From Desulfovibrionales bacterium (GTDB lineage: Bacteria > Desulfobacterota > QYQD01), in NCBI GenBank assembly GCA_028715605.1, contig JAQURM010000015.1:1-35259 (forward strand): a stretch of DNA of 35,259 nucleotides. Reading direction: 5' to 3'. The notes beneath the pieces are model-generated. The model was not told the DNA's origin and did no database searches. It saw only the letters and a program-made list of their open reading frames with translations. This document shows positions 14,413 through 22,968 of the stretch, piece after piece. The position numbers were made by a program, and so were the translations under genes. The first letter of the stretch is position 1; each line of letters starts with the position of its first letter.

Positions 14413-15671
14413 TGACCGATAAACTCATCCTGTACAAAGAACACCTGAACAGCTTCCTGCGCAAGATAACCAAGGGATTTGAACTCATAGCGCCGGTCCG
14501 GAATACCTATGGGGATACGTTATTCGAGGTTATTTCATCTGTAGATGATGTCCGTATCGATCTGACCAATCGACCCATCCTCTCTCCCAAGCGTTTCTTC
14601 ATGCCACAAGTGGAGACACTTTTTGCGTACCGTTATGATAAATCCGGTTATACATTCAAAGATGCGGCAGACAGTACGCCCCGGGTCATTTTCGGCCTTC
14701 GCTCCTGTGACACGCGGGGAATACTCTTTTACGACCTGATCTTTCAGGAAGGCCTGAAGGACAAATATTACCTGGACCGGCGCAAGGATACCATCCTTAT
14801 CAACTTAGGCTGCAATCAGCCCGGAGAAAACTGCTTCTGCAAGAGCGCCCAGAGCGGCCCTTTTTTGACTTACGGCTATGATATCCAGTTAACAGATCTC
14901 GGGGATAGATTCTTTGTGGAGAACGGCCGGCCGCGGGGCCGGGAACTCCTGGCCGGATGGTCTTACTTTTTCCGTCCGGCTACGCAAACGGACATAGACG
15001 CGCAGTATGAGGTAGTCCTGGAATCGGAGGGTAAATTCCGGCACCGCCTCGATTTCGATGCCGCCATAGAAAAACTCATAAACCAGGAGGTTGCGCCGGC
15101 TATATGGGAAGAACTGGGCAGCCGCTGTCAGAACTGCGGAGGCTGTGCCTATGTCTGCCCCACCTGCTACTGCTTCAATATATTCGATAGCCCAGGTTCC
15201 GAGAAAGAAGGGGAACGCCTCAGAACCTGGGATGCCTGCACCTTTGCCGGCTTTAGCAGATTGGCCGGAGGATACAACCCGCGTCAGGATAAGGCCCAAC
15301 GGATAAAAAGGCGCTTTTATCACAAGTTGTTCTATGACAAACAGAAGTATAACATCCCCAGTTGCGTGGGCTGCGGCCGCTGCGCGGACATCTGTTTTGG
15401 CCGTATAGACATGCTCAGCTTCATCCGCCTGATCTGTGAACAGAAAGAGAGGGCGCTTGCCCCCGCCCATCGGAGACTAGGGGAACTGCTCCTTGAGGCC
15501 GGGATCATCAGCCGGAAAGATTTGGATTTGGCAATAGAGAAACAGGCTGCGACCGGGAAGCCCCTGGGCGCTCAATTGGTTGAAATGGGTATGGTGGATA
15601 AGGAGGCGATTGCCAGGGCACTTGGCTGCCAACTGAAGATACCCGGCACAGCAGAAAATATAGAAGACTAA
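14412..15671 (+). CDS. Sulfhydrogenase-beta-like Fe-S subunit with MshEN-like C-terminal domain
   Basis: A 419-residue subunit similar to HydB of sulfhydrogenases and AsrA of anaerobic sulfite reductase. These proteins relay electrons between a flavin subunit and a catalytic subunit. Residues 1-230 form the family domain (IFGLRSCDTRGILFYD, NLGCNQPGENCFCKS). Two [4Fe-4S] motifs follow: Cys239/242/245/249 (CQNCGGCAYVC) and Cys318/321/324/328 (CVGCGRCADIC). Residues about 355-412 (LGELLLEAGIISRKDLDLAI, then EMGMVDKEAIARALG) look like an added MshEN/T2SSE-N domain, known from PilB and GspE ATPases, some of which bind c-di-GMP. This extension is not part of the usual HydB/AsrA layout. The ATG at 14412 overlaps the upstream stop and is preceded by AAGGTG. 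The fusion is visible in sequence; its role is unknown. Confidence 0.85.
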   Translation: MTDKLILYKEHLNSFLRKITKGFELIAPVRNTYGDTLFEVISSVDDVRIDLTNRPILSPKRFFMPQVETLFAYRYDKSGYTFKDAADSTPRVIFGLRSCDTRGILFYDLIFQEGLKDKYYLDRRKDTILINLGCNQPGENCFCKSAQSGPFLTYGYDIQLTDLGDRFFVENGRPRGRELLAGWSYFFRPATQTDIDAQYEVVLESEGKFRHRLDFDAAIEKLINQEVAPAIWEELGSRCQNCGGCAYVCPTCYCFNIFDSPGSEKEGERLRTWDACTFAGFSRLAGGYNPRQDKAQRIKRRFYHKLFYDKQKYNIPSCVGCGRCADICFGRIDMLSFIRLICEQKERALAPAHRRLGELLLEAGIISRKDLDLAIEKQAATGKPLGAQLVEMGMVDKEAIARALGCQLKIPGTAENIED

Positions 15672-15692
15672 GAAGTTCGTAGGGCAACAGAG

Positions 15693-16523
15693 ATGAGCAA
15701 CAATATCTATCTCCCGCATATTGCCGTTATTAAGGATATAAAGGAAGAAACCGGCGATATAAGAACCTTTACCCTGGCGTTTAAGGACAGGGGATTGAAA
15801 AAGTCCTTTTCCTTCCGGCCCGGGCAGTTCATGATGGTCTCCGTCTTTCAGGCCGGTGAGGTCCCGATATCCATAAGCTCTTCCCCTACTCAACCGGGAA
15901 ATTTGCAGTTAAGCATAAAAAAGGCCGGCTCTTTAACCGGGAAGATACATGGACACAAGGTTGGTGATGAGATTGGTCTGCGAGGGCCTTATGGCCGGAG
16001 TTTTCCCGTGGAAAGGCTGATCGGGAAGAATCTGTTGTTTGTGGCCGGAGGCATAGGGCTGGCTCCCTTGCGCAGTCTGATTAACTATGTACTGGATAAG
16101 AGAACGGAATTCGGCCGGGTTACTATCCTGCATGGAGCGAGAACCCCATCCGATATTCCCTTCAGGCATGAACTGTCCCGCTGGCCCAAAGAAAGGGACG
16201 TTAAAGTCCTGGTGACTGTGGATCGTCCGGATTCAAAATGGAGGGGGAGCGTAGGCCCGGTCACTACCTTATGGAACAAGGCCGACCTCTCCGGTCAGGA
16301 CACCCTGGCTATTATCTGCGGCCCACCGGTGATGATCTCCTTTGTAGTTATGGATCTTCTCAAGATGGGATTTTCTGAAGATGATATTATCTCCACCCTG
16401 GAAAGACACATGAAATGCGGGGTGGGCAAGTGCGGGCATTGCAGCATTGGTCACCAACTGACCTGTGTGGACGGCCCGGTCTTTACCTACCGGGAGATGA
16501 AAGAGCTGCCGACAGATCTGTAG
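15693..16523 (+). CDS. Sulfhydrogenase-gamma-like FAD/NAD(P)/[2Fe-2S] oxidoreductase
   Basis: A 276-residue diaphorase subunit similar to HydG and AsrB. The FAD-binding half has FRPGQFMMVSV and GEVPISISSSP. The NAD(P) half has VAGGIGLAPLRSLI and IICGPPVM. At the C-terminus Cys242, 247, 250 and 258 (CGVGKCGHCSIG, then TC) bind a [2Fe-2S] cluster. It would exchange electrons between NAD(P)(H) and the Fe-S subunit upstream, so the three genes together would make a soluble formate:NAD(P)+ oxidoreductase. It starts 21 bases after the previous stop and ends the operon. NAD versus NADP cannot be read from the sequence. Convergent with the restriction-modification gene, with no clear terminator between. 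Confidence 0.9.
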   Translation: MSNNIYLPHIAVIKDIKEETGDIRTFTLAFKDRGLKKSFSFRPGQFMMVSVFQAGEVPISISSSPTQPGNLQLSIKKAGSLTGKIHGHKVGDEIGLRGPYGRSFPVERLIGKNLLFVAGGIGLAPLRSLINYVLDKRTEFGRVTILHGARTPSDIPFRHELSRWPKERDVKVLVTVDRPDSKWRGSVGPVTTLWNKADLSGQDTLAIICGPPVMISFVVMDLLKMGFSEDDIISTLERHMKCGVGKCGHCSIGHQLTCVDGPVFTYREMKELPTDL

Positions 16524-16555
16524 CTGAACCCCTTCTAATCAGAATATTTGTCATA

Positions 16556-19500
16556 TTAAATTGTGTTCTCTATATCTTTATAAAAGCCGTCGATTTCTCT
16601 TTGTATCTCAATAGTCTTCCATATCGCAGTGACAATCCGGCAATAAGTCTGTATCTCATCAAGGGACAGTATCCGTTCCTTCCTATCCTTCAGCCATTTA
16701 TCGCAGACCTGATAACCGCCGATTTGATAAGCCCATACATCAGGGGGAATGCCTTCAAAGTATTGTGCCTTGTTGATGAAAAGGAGACCAAATCCCCCCT
16801 CACCCCCCTTTACTAACGGGGGGATATTGTGAGAAGAATCCCTACTTCCCCTCTTTGGCGAAGAGGGGTTAAGGGGAGATTTTTCGAATAATTCATATCT
16901 CAACTTTTCTACCCTGTTGTCCCCTTTCCCCTGAAATCTTGCAATCGGCGAATCGAGGTCAGCGGATTTAAGCAGGTGCAAGTCAACAAGCCTGTTGCCG
17001 TATTCAGATATTTTCTTGAACAGCTTATAGTCCTTTGTAAACGGCACCCTTGGAAAGTCTATCTTCAGGAACGCTGCATACCTTGTCCTGTATGTCTCGG
17101 CATAAAGAACAGCATAGATGTAATAGAAGATTTCCTCAGGGGAAGGAGTTTTCTTATAGGCTTTTGATAATTCATTAATAACCTTGGCAGATAAGTTAGT
17201 CTTTTTCACTCCATAATCTGCCTTTGGTTCAAACAGCATCAACACGCCGCCAAAGGATCGCTTCACTGGTTTTTCTTTGTCATTGTAAAGATAAAGGGGG
17301 GCTTGTTGTATAATCCCCCTACTGCTCATAAAGGTTCTATTATCTACAATATGTTTGCTCACAAAAAAGTGGCTATAACTCTCTTCCAAGGAAACCTGTC
17401 TCATAAAACATAATGACACATTTTCCAGTAACATGTGTCCCAGCACTTCTTTCCGGGATCGCTCAATGACCGCTTCGTGGTAGAAAATCCATCGTTCATC
17501 GAATGGGCGATACAAGATCTTTGTAATAGTTTGATCCCAGTCAGTGTCCTTGGCAACACTCTCCCTTGCATCTCTCAGCTTCCAGTTAGTTTTATCTTTC
17601 AGCTTATAAGTCTGTTGTATTATTTCATCAGGTAATTTCTTATCCCTGAACTGCGACATTCTTCTACGCAGCCGATCCCGATCAAAATCAATAACGAATT
17701 CATCGCGTGACGTTACGATCCCTACGCTGCTCACCGGAAAGATATCGGTAATCTTCATGTACCTTTCATAAACAGACGACAACTTTTCATCGCGGGGGAA
17801 GAACAGATAGAATTCGGATTTAGGGGAAAGTTTCTTCCATTTGGTTGTTGTAATATCATGCTTATTAAGCCAATTGTATTTCTTTTCTCTGAGCCCCCAT
17901 AGTTCGAAATGGAAAACTTTTGACCCGCCTTTTATCCCCCCCTTGCCAAGAGGGGTTTTCTTGATAAAGATAGCAATAGCAACTCCTTGTTGAATATCAA
18001 AGACATTCTCATCTCTTGACCCGTCAGGACTTTTTTCCTTCTTGAGGCTGTTGCCGTGCAGGTCAAGGATATACATCTCGTCGAAACTCCGCATCAGCGA
18101 CTGACGCATCCCCCTGAAAGTCGGATTATCGAGATAGCTGTGGTTCGTAATAAACCCGAGTACCCCTTGGCCTGCCTGATCGATCTTCCACTGGGCAAAA
18201 CGGATGAACTTAACATAATCGTCCTGAAGCCACTTGGGGTTCTTTTCATTAAGCGGTCTCCCATCGACTTGATAATAAGCCTTAATCTCGCTTGAAATCC
18301 ATTCACCGATATTTGATGAATGTCCCGAATAAGGCGGGTTTCCCAGGATCACGAGTATTGGTTGTTCTTTCTTCACCAGACCGGCCAGATGAGACTCTTC
18401 AGATAATGAGGCCATCCCGGGCAGCTCTGTTTGGGCCACCTCTTCCATTTCGAGCGTATTGGTAAGATAAAGTTTCACTCGGTCATCCCTCTGCAACCTG
18501 TACCCTAATTCTTCCAAAAGGAAAGACATCTTCAAATGCCCGACGGCATAGGGGGCCATCATCAATTCAAAGGCATAGAGGTTTTTCAGGATATGTTCTT
18601 TTATGAAATTCTCCCTGCCTCCCTCTCCGTATTTGGAAACAAATTCATCAATTGCAAGTTTTGCCGCCTCTGCCAAAAAGGTAAGCGTTCCTGCTGCGGG
18701 GTCTAAGACAGTCACGTTCCTGTCTGCAAATCCGTCAGGTTTACTGAACTGCTCTTTAAGGATGTTGTGCAAAGAGCGAACTATGTAGAAAACCACAGGC
18801 TCAGGCGTGTAATACACCCCCCTCATCTCCCTTGTCTTCGGGTCATACGCGGCAAGGAAGGTTTCGTAGAAATGAACGATAGGGTCTTTCCCCTTACCCT
18901 CATGGAAGAATTGATGAAGTATTTTGGTGACATCCGTGAGGGAAAGGATTTCCGAAATATCATCAACAATCCATTCCATCTGCTGAGGGAGGGCGCCTAA
19001 TGAAACAAACTGGAAAACGTCTCTCAATATTCCAATTGTTTGAGGTATGTTGTAATAGGCGAGTTTCCTATTGAAGCCATTTTCTGAACGAGTCCTGGCT
19101 GCAAATAGGCCGTAGGTGATAGTCTGTGCGTAAAGATCCGAGAATTCATCTTCCGTAAGGCCGCTGATAAGATAATCCTTAAAAGCCTTGTAAAATCCCC
19201 GGATAAATCCCTTGCCTGCACTCTGTTCTTCCCTCAGTTCCTGTGCTATAACCTCATCCTTTAAAAAGCGTGTCCTTTTGGCAAGTTCAACGGCAAGGTT
19301 CTTTGCGTCATATACTTTCGGCAATGAAAAGGAAAAAAACTTTTCCAGCAGTTGCAGGAATTCAGGTTCCTTTTCGAGAGGTGGGATAGTTTTTAGCTTA
19401 TGAACTACGTATGGCCTTCCGATGAGGACCTTATCCGTCCTGACACCGTTACGGTAAAGCCTGAACTCAAAGAAATTGGTAAGAATAACATTCGGGAAAG

Positions 19501-19789
19501 TATGCAAGTATCTCTTTAGCTGCTCTGTTTCCTCTATCCTGTCAAGGTCTTCAATAGTAGGGTCTTTAGCCTCAATGTATCCCGTGATATGTTGCTTGCC
19601 GTCCCATACTCTGAAGTCCGGATTGCCCGCTTCCGTCTTTTTGGGAAGAATTGTTATATGAAAATTTTTCTTTCCAATTGAACCGCAATACTCATCAAGA
19701 AGAGATTTCAGGACCTGGTAATAGCTTTCTTCCCGTGCATCCCCCCGTGTGCCGGTATCGGCTATCTGTTTTAAATAGTCTTTAAGCAT
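16556..19789 (-). CDS. Single-chain restriction-modification enzyme (type IIG/ISP-like)
   Basis: A 1077-residue fusion of nuclease, adenine methyltransferase and target recognition parts. A PD-(D/E)xK nuclease motif lies at Asp58, Glu73 and Lys75 (GNPDFRVW, GYIEAKDP). A helical linker leads to an N6-adenine methyltransferase with motif X (GVYYTPEPVV, about 324), motif I (DPAAGTLTFL, 363-372) and catalytic motif IV (NPPY, 484-487). The C-terminal half should hold target recognition. No helicase motifs are seen, so it differs from full type ISP enzymes. Two peptides encoded by dispersed repeats are inserted in frame: a short one near residues 611-622 and about 30 residues near 970-1000. The gene appears lower in GC than its neighbours, which suggests transfer. 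The frame is intact, so it may be active. It defends against foreign DNA. Confidence 0.85.
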   Translation of the reverse strand: MLKDYLKQIADTGTRGDAREESYYQVLKSLLDEYCGSIGKKNFHITILPKKTEAGNPDFRVWDGKQHITGYIEAKDPTIEDLDRIEETEQLKRYLHTFPNVILTNFFEFRLYRNGVRTDKVLIGRPYVVHKLKTIPPLEKEPEFLQLLEKFFSFSLPKVYDAKNLAVELAKRTRFLKDEVIAQELREEQSAGKGFIRGFYKAFKDYLISGLTEDEFSDLYAQTITYGLFAARTRSENGFNRKLAYYNIPQTIGILRDVFQFVSLGALPQQMEWIVDDISEILSLTDVTKILHQFFHEGKGKDPIVHFYETFLAAYDPKTREMRGVYYTPEPVVFYIVRSLHNILKEQFSKPDGFADRNVTVLDPAAGTLTFLAEAAKLAIDEFVSKYGEGGRENFIKEHILKNLYAFELMMAPYAVGHLKMSFLLEELGYRLQRDDRVKLYLTNTLEMEEVAQTELPGMASLSEESHLAGLVKKEQPILVILGNPPYSGHSSNIGEWISSEIKAYYQVDGRPLNEKNPKWLQDDYVKFIRFAQWKIDQAGQGVLGFITNHSYLDNPTFRGMRQSLMRSFDEMYILDLHGNSLKKEKSPDGSRDENVFDIQQGVAIAIFIKKTPLGKGGIKGGSKVFHFELWGLREKKYNWLNKHDITTTKWKKLSPKSEFYLFFPRDEKLSSVYERYMKITDIFPVSSVGIVTSRDEFVIDFDRDRLRRRMSQFRDKKLPDEIIQQTYKLKDKTNWKLRDARESVAKDTDWDQTITKILYRPFDERWIFYHEAVIERSRKEVLGHMLLENVSLCFMRQVSLEESYSHFFVSKHIVDNRTFMSSRGIIQQAPLYLYNDKEKPVKRSFGGVLMLFEPKADYGVKKTNLSAKVINELSKAYKKTPSPEEIFYYIYAVLYAETYRTRYAAFLKIDFPRVPFTKDYKLFKKISEYGNRLVDLHLLKSADLDSPIARFQGKGDNRVEKLRYELFEKSPLNPSSPKRGSRDSSHNIPPLVKGGEGGFGLLFINKAQYFEGIPPDVWAYQIGGYQVCDKWLKDRKERILSLDEIQTYCRIVTAIWKTIEIQREIDGFYKDIENTI
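16793..16882. repeat. C-rich double-hairpin repeat inside the restriction-modification gene
   Basis: Two hairpins lie in tandem: CCCCCCTTTACTAACGGGGGG-type (16796-16824 region) and CCCCTCTTTGGCGAAGAGGG-type (about 16849-16869). They are the same design as the elements at 10401, 30386 and 31329. The copy is read through in frame and encodes about 30 residues (approximately 970-1000) rich in Pro, Ser and Gly. Confidence 0.7.
17926..17960. repeat. Short C-rich hairpin repeat, second in-frame copy in the restriction-modification gene
   Basis: TTTATCCCCCCCTTGCCAAG followed by AGGGG is a short relative of the C-rich hairpin family. It encodes TPLGKGGIKGGS at about residues 611-622 of the enzyme without breaking the frame. 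Confidence 0.5.
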
Positions 19790-19984
19790 GACGCAACCTA
19801 TCGATGATTTCCGGGCCAGCGCTCGTAGTCTCGTTGGTTCTCAGCATGGTTGTTTCGGAGCAATGCTTTTATGGATATGGAGGAATAGGAAGTAGCGTAA
19901 AATCATAGCCTGCATACCGATAATGCGTTAGAATACAAATAAAGGCAAGTGGAAAAAATTAGCTGAGGGCAGGGAGGTCAGGCC

Positions 19985-20938
19985 ATGAACGACAAGAAAC
20001 TATCTCCTAAGGTAGCCGTCATAGGCACAGGAATGGTGGGTTCATCATTTGCGTATGCCCTTACTATCAAGGGTACGGTACGGGAACTGGCCCTTATCAA
20101 CAGGACGCCGGAAAGGGCTGAAGGAGAGGCCATGGACTTAAACCATGGCCTGTCTTTTTTATCGCCGATGAATATACAGTCCGGCGGTTATGAATTATGC
20201 CGGGATGCCCAGGTAGTGGTTATAACCGCCGGCGCCCCCCAAAAAACCGGGGAAACAAGGCTGGACCTGGCTAAAAGGAACGCCGCGGGTATAGAGGAAA
20301 TCGTCCCAAAAATTCTGGAATTTAACCCCTCTCCCATACTTCTGATGGTCAGCAACCCTGTAGATATTTTGACCTATGCGGCCCTTAAGGTATCCGGGCT
20401 TCCTCCCGGCCAGGTAATAGGCTCAGGGACTGTTCTGGATAGTTCACGCTTTCGTTTCCTACTTTCTGGAAATTGCGCTATAGACCCGCGCAGTGTACAC
20501 GCCTATATTATTGGTGAACATGGCGACAGTGAAGTAGCGGTCTGGAGCCGGGTAAACATAGCCGGCATCCCTCTGCACGAATATTGTTCCATCTGTGACC
20601 GCCAGTGCCCAAAGGCTACCAAAGACACCATATTCGAAAATGTTAAGAAGGCTGCTTATGATATCATAACCAAGAAGGGTGCCACTTATTATGCCATAGG
20701 CCTGGCCCTGACACGCATTGTCGAGTCCATCATCAGGGATGAGCATAGCATACTTACGGTCTCCAGCCTGGTCGAAGACTACTATGGCATCTCCAATGTC
20801 TGCCTTTCCCTCCCCAGTATAGTTGGCGCAAGTGGTATTGAAAGAGTAATCACCGCGTCTTTAAGCGATGGAGAAGTCCGCGCCTTGCAGAATTCAGTAC
20901 GAATCCTGCGAGAGAGCCTTAAATCTCTGGGATGGTGA
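19985..20938 (+). CDS. ldh: L-lactate dehydrogenase
   Basis: A 317-residue 2-hydroxyacid dehydrogenase of the LDH/MDH superfamily that reduces pyruvate to L-lactate. The Rossmann motif is VIGTGMVG (12-19). The substrate loop APQKTGETRLDL has Gln86, the lactate-type residue, where malate enzymes have Arg; Arg92 and Arg155 (LDSSRFR) and the catalytic His179 (GEHGDSE) are present. The segment after the second beta strand reads LALINRTPERAEGEAMDLNH: the acidic residue that normally binds the NAD ribose is Asn39, followed by Arg40, which suggests a shift towards NADP. GGGAGGTCAGG precedes the ATG. An upstream TAGAAT (about 19929-19934) is a possible -10 without a good -35. The 3' end faces the minus-strand zinc-ribbon gene. 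Confidence 0.9.
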   Translation: MNDKKLSPKVAVIGTGMVGSSFAYALTIKGTVRELALINRTPERAEGEAMDLNHGLSFLSPMNIQSGGYELCRDAQVVVITAGAPQKTGETRLDLAKRNAAGIEEIVPKILEFNPSPILLMVSNPVDILTYAALKVSGLPPGQVIGSGTVLDSSRFRFLLSGNCAIDPRSVHAYIIGEHGDSEVAVWSRVNIAGIPLHEYCSICDRQCPKATKDTIFENVKKAAYDIITKKGATYYAIGLALTRIVESIIRDEHSILTVSSLVEDYYGISNVCLSLPSIVGASGIERVITASLSDGEVRALQNSVRILRESLKSLGW

Positions 20939-20959
20939 AACTAGAGCTATCCACAATCT

Positions 20960-21136
20960 TTATTCCGGGGCGACCAGTTGAAACCCGCAATTTTCGCAGT
21001 AGAAGAATCCATCCTGGGCCTTCTCTGCGTTATACGTATTCAGATGGCCACAGTTAGGACAAACGATGTACATGTCCTCTTCGAGTTCCTGAACCTCAAA
21101 GTTACCCTCAACATCAGCAGATACCCTTCCTTTCAT
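20960..21136 (-). CDS. Small zinc-ribbon protein, 58 residues
   Basis: A short gene found by reading the minus strand directly: ATG at 21136, stop at 20960. The product starts [20 protein letters not shown] and carries two Cys pairs, VCPNCGH (Cys26, Cys29) and YCENCGF (Cys47, Cys50), the pattern of a zinc ribbon or a small rubredoxin-like site. Its start overlaps the superoxide dismutase stop (ATGA), and GGAGGGATT precedes it, so it is translated as the last cistron of the WrbA-ferritin-SOD operon. No signal peptide or membrane segment is present. A role in the oxidative-stress response is inferred only from the operon. Confidence 0.8.
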   Translation of the reverse strand: MKGRVSADVEGNFEVQELEEDMYIVCPNCGHLNTYNAEKAQDGFFYCENCGFQLVAPE

Positions 21137-21747
21137 AATCCCTCCAGTCTCTTATTCACCTCCTCCCAGTTAACAATGTCCCAGAAGGCATCGACAAATT
21201 TGGCCCTCTCGTTTTTGTAATCCAGGTAATACGCATGCTCCCAGACATCAATAACCATGAGTATTTTAAACATCGGATAAACGTTTATATTGTGCTTTTC
21301 CACCTGCATAATAATGGGCCTGTTGGTCTTACGGCAGAAGGTAAGCGCCGCCCACCCGGAGCCTTCTACGCTCACTGCCGTCTGGGTAATTTCCTTTTTG
21401 AACCTTTCAAAACCTCCGAACTCCTTCTCTAGTACCGCTCCTAAAGCGCCACCTGGCTTTCCACCGCCTTTGCCAGCAGGCGCTAAATTGCTCCAGAATA
21501 ATGAGTGCAACAGATGTCCGCCTATGTGGAATGAGAGTTCCTTTAGGGTCGATTTCATATCCGGATCAGCGCCGTCTTTTCTGGCCTTATCCAGCTTCTC
21601 CAGTATGGCATTGGCGCCATTAACGTAGGCCAGATGGTGTTTGTCGTGGTGTATCCTTAGTTGTTCTTCTGATATGTGCGGTTCCAAGTCCCTATATCCG
21701 TAAGGCAGCTCCGGCAGGGTATATAATCTCGATGTTTCCATTGACAT
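21133..21747 (-). CDS. sodB: Fe/Mn superoxide dismutase
   Basis: A 204-residue cytoplasmic superoxide dismutase that converts superoxide to oxygen and hydrogen peroxide. The four metal ligands are visible: His33 ([14 protein letters not shown]), His81 ([12 protein letters not shown]), Asp167 and His171 ([13 protein letters not shown]). [14 protein letters not shown] at the N-terminus is typical. Fe versus Mn cannot be settled by eye; iron is usual in anaerobes. AGGAGGGAT upstream is a good ribosome binding site. It is the third gene of a minus-strand operon after wrbA and a ferritin-like gene, and its stop overlaps the zinc-ribbon start. No signal peptide is present. Confidence 0.94.
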   Translation of the reverse strand: MSMETSRLYTLPELPYGYRDLEPHISEEQLRIHHDKHHLAYVNGANAILEKLDKARKDGADPDMKSTLKELSFHIGGHLLHSLFWSNLAPAGKGGGKPGGALGAVLEKEFGGFERFKKEITQTAVSVEGSGWAALTFCRKTNRPIIMQVEKHNINVYPMFKILMVIDVWEHAYYLDYKNERAKFVDAFWDIVNWEEVNKRLEGL

Positions 21748-21761
21748 CCCTCCTTTATCTC

Positions 21762-22046
21762 TTATTTTGCCAGTTCTTCCTCCACTTCCTTTCTGCCCTC
21801 TTCCAGTTCCTCTACCTGCTCCTTATCTTCTTTTAACAGCAGGGCCTGAAACTCTCCCACGTGCGTCTTTTCCTCTCTGGCAACGTCTAAAAGTATTTTT
21901 TTAAGGTTTTTGTTCTGGGTCAGCGCCGCCATCTGCTCATACAGATTTATGGCATCTAATTCCGCTATTATCGCCGCCCGCAGTATCTCCTTGTCCAGAT
22001 CCTTTGCCTTTACCTTATCCAGATTGATGGGTATCCTTGATAACAT
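21762..22046 (-). CDS. Encapsulated-ferritin-like (EncFtn-type) protein
   Basis: A 94-residue two-helix ferritin-like protein. [20 protein letters not shown] and [12 protein letters not shown] carry Glu29, Tyr36, Glu59 and His62, the ferroxidase pattern of the EncFtn family, which oxidises Fe(II) as a ring of dimers. EncFtn proteins normally store iron inside an encapsulin shell. Here the tail is acidic and helical and shows no recognisable cargo-loading peptide, and no encapsulin gene lies in the window. The ATG at 22046 is chosen because GGGAGGTGAG lies just upstream; a GTG nine bases earlier is part of that site. It overlaps the wrbA end by 32 bases. With SOD and WrbA it fits iron and peroxide control after oxygen exposure. 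Confidence 0.85.
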   Translation of the reverse strand: MLSRIPINLDKVKAKDLDKEILRAAIIAELDAINLYEQMAALTQNKNLKKILLDVAREEKTHVGEFQALLLKEDKEQVEELEEGRKEVEEELAK

Positions 22047-22689
22047 GGGTCTCACCTCCCTTCCCCAAAACCAGATACCTTGTGATCTCGGTTACGTGTT
22101 TGCCCTGAAAACGGGCGATGGCCAGTTCATTTTCAGTCGGATGGCGGCTCCCCTCCGGGCCGGCTATGGTGGAGGCCCCGTAAGGGCTGCCGCCGGAGAC
22201 CTCATCGACAACCAGCAGTCCTTTTTCAGAGTAGGGCACGCCCACTATAATCATCCCGTGATGTAAGAGTGTGGTATGGAAGCTAAGGATGGTTGACTCC
22301 TGGCCCCCGTGCTGGGTGGCCGTGGAAGTAAATACACTCCCTGCCTTCCCAATCAAGGCCCCTCTCCTCCATAACCCGCCGGTCGCATCGAGAAAGGCCC
22401 GCATCTGGGCGCACATCATACCAAAGCGCGTGGGCGTACCAAAAATAACGGCATCTGCTTCGGCCAGATTCTCCATCGTGGCTACCGGCAGATGGGCAAA
22501 CTGCCTCTTGGCCTCGACAGCGCCCATCTTGGCCAGAATCTCATCAGAAAGCGTCTCCGGAACCTGAAAGAGGTTGACCTGCGCGCCCGGCACTTCCCTG
22601 GCGCCTTCGGCAACTGCCTCTGCCAGACGGTACACATGGCCGTACATGCTCCAAAAGATAATATTAATTTTGACGTCTCCGCCTGCCAT
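22015..22689 (-). CDS. wrbA: WrbA-type NAD(P)H:quinone oxidoreductase
   Basis: A 224-residue flavodoxin-fold protein of the WrbA family, which reduces quinones by two electrons with an FMN cofactor and so avoids semiquinone radicals. The FMN phosphate loop is at the start ([20 protein letters not shown]). Later FMN-contact blocks are [19 protein letters not shown] and the family signature [13 protein letters not shown], with [12 protein letters not shown] near the end. The start at 22689 follows AAGGAGGTGA; a GTG nine bases earlier lies inside that ribosome binding site. It is the first gene of the minus-strand stress operon and overlaps the ferritin-like gene by 32 bases. Confidence 0.93.
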   Translation of the reverse strand: MAGGDVKINIIFWSMYGHVYRLAEAVAEGAREVPGAQVNLFQVPETLSDEILAKMGAVEAKRQFAHLPVATMENLAEADAVIFGTPTRFGMMCAQMRAFLDATGGLWRRGALIGKAGSVFTSTATQHGGQESTILSFHTTLLHHGMIIVGVPYSEKGLLVVDEVSGGSPYGASTIAGPEGSRHPTENELAIARFQGKHVTEITRYLVLGKGGETHVIKDTHQSG

Positions 22690-22968
22690 ATTTGTCACCT
22701 CCTTTATTTACTATTCTCTAACTTCAACTTGTCCTTAGTCAAGGTAAATTGTAAGACCGTTCTCTGATCCAATCCGGAACTGTTACCGGCGGCTAAAAAG
22801 CAAGGTTATTAGGCGTTCTGGTTTAAGATTTTTAAAAATTAACCGATAATATTGGTCTAACAGGAGTTAATCCTATCAGCATCATGGAAAGGAGGGAAAT
22901 TTCTGCGGATATTTACTAACTACCCAGACACGCTATATTTTAATCTTTGTATAGAAGGGAGATGATCC
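22690..22968. other. Divergent regulatory gap between the stress operon and the chemoreceptor
   Basis: No gene is seen. On the minus strand TTGACT (about 22734-22739) with a poor -10 region could start the wrbA operon. Two dyads lie in the middle: ATTTTTAAAAAT (about 22829-22840) and the imperfect ACCGATAATATTGGT (about 22843-22857), which could be sites for a redox or metal regulator. AAGGGAGATGATCC just before 22969 is the ribosome binding site of the chemoreceptor gene. Confidence 0.35.

Noticed and set aside
14889-15470. 193-residue minus-strand frame inside the HydB-like gene
   Set aside because: Antisense shadow of the Fe-S subunit with no motifs of its own.
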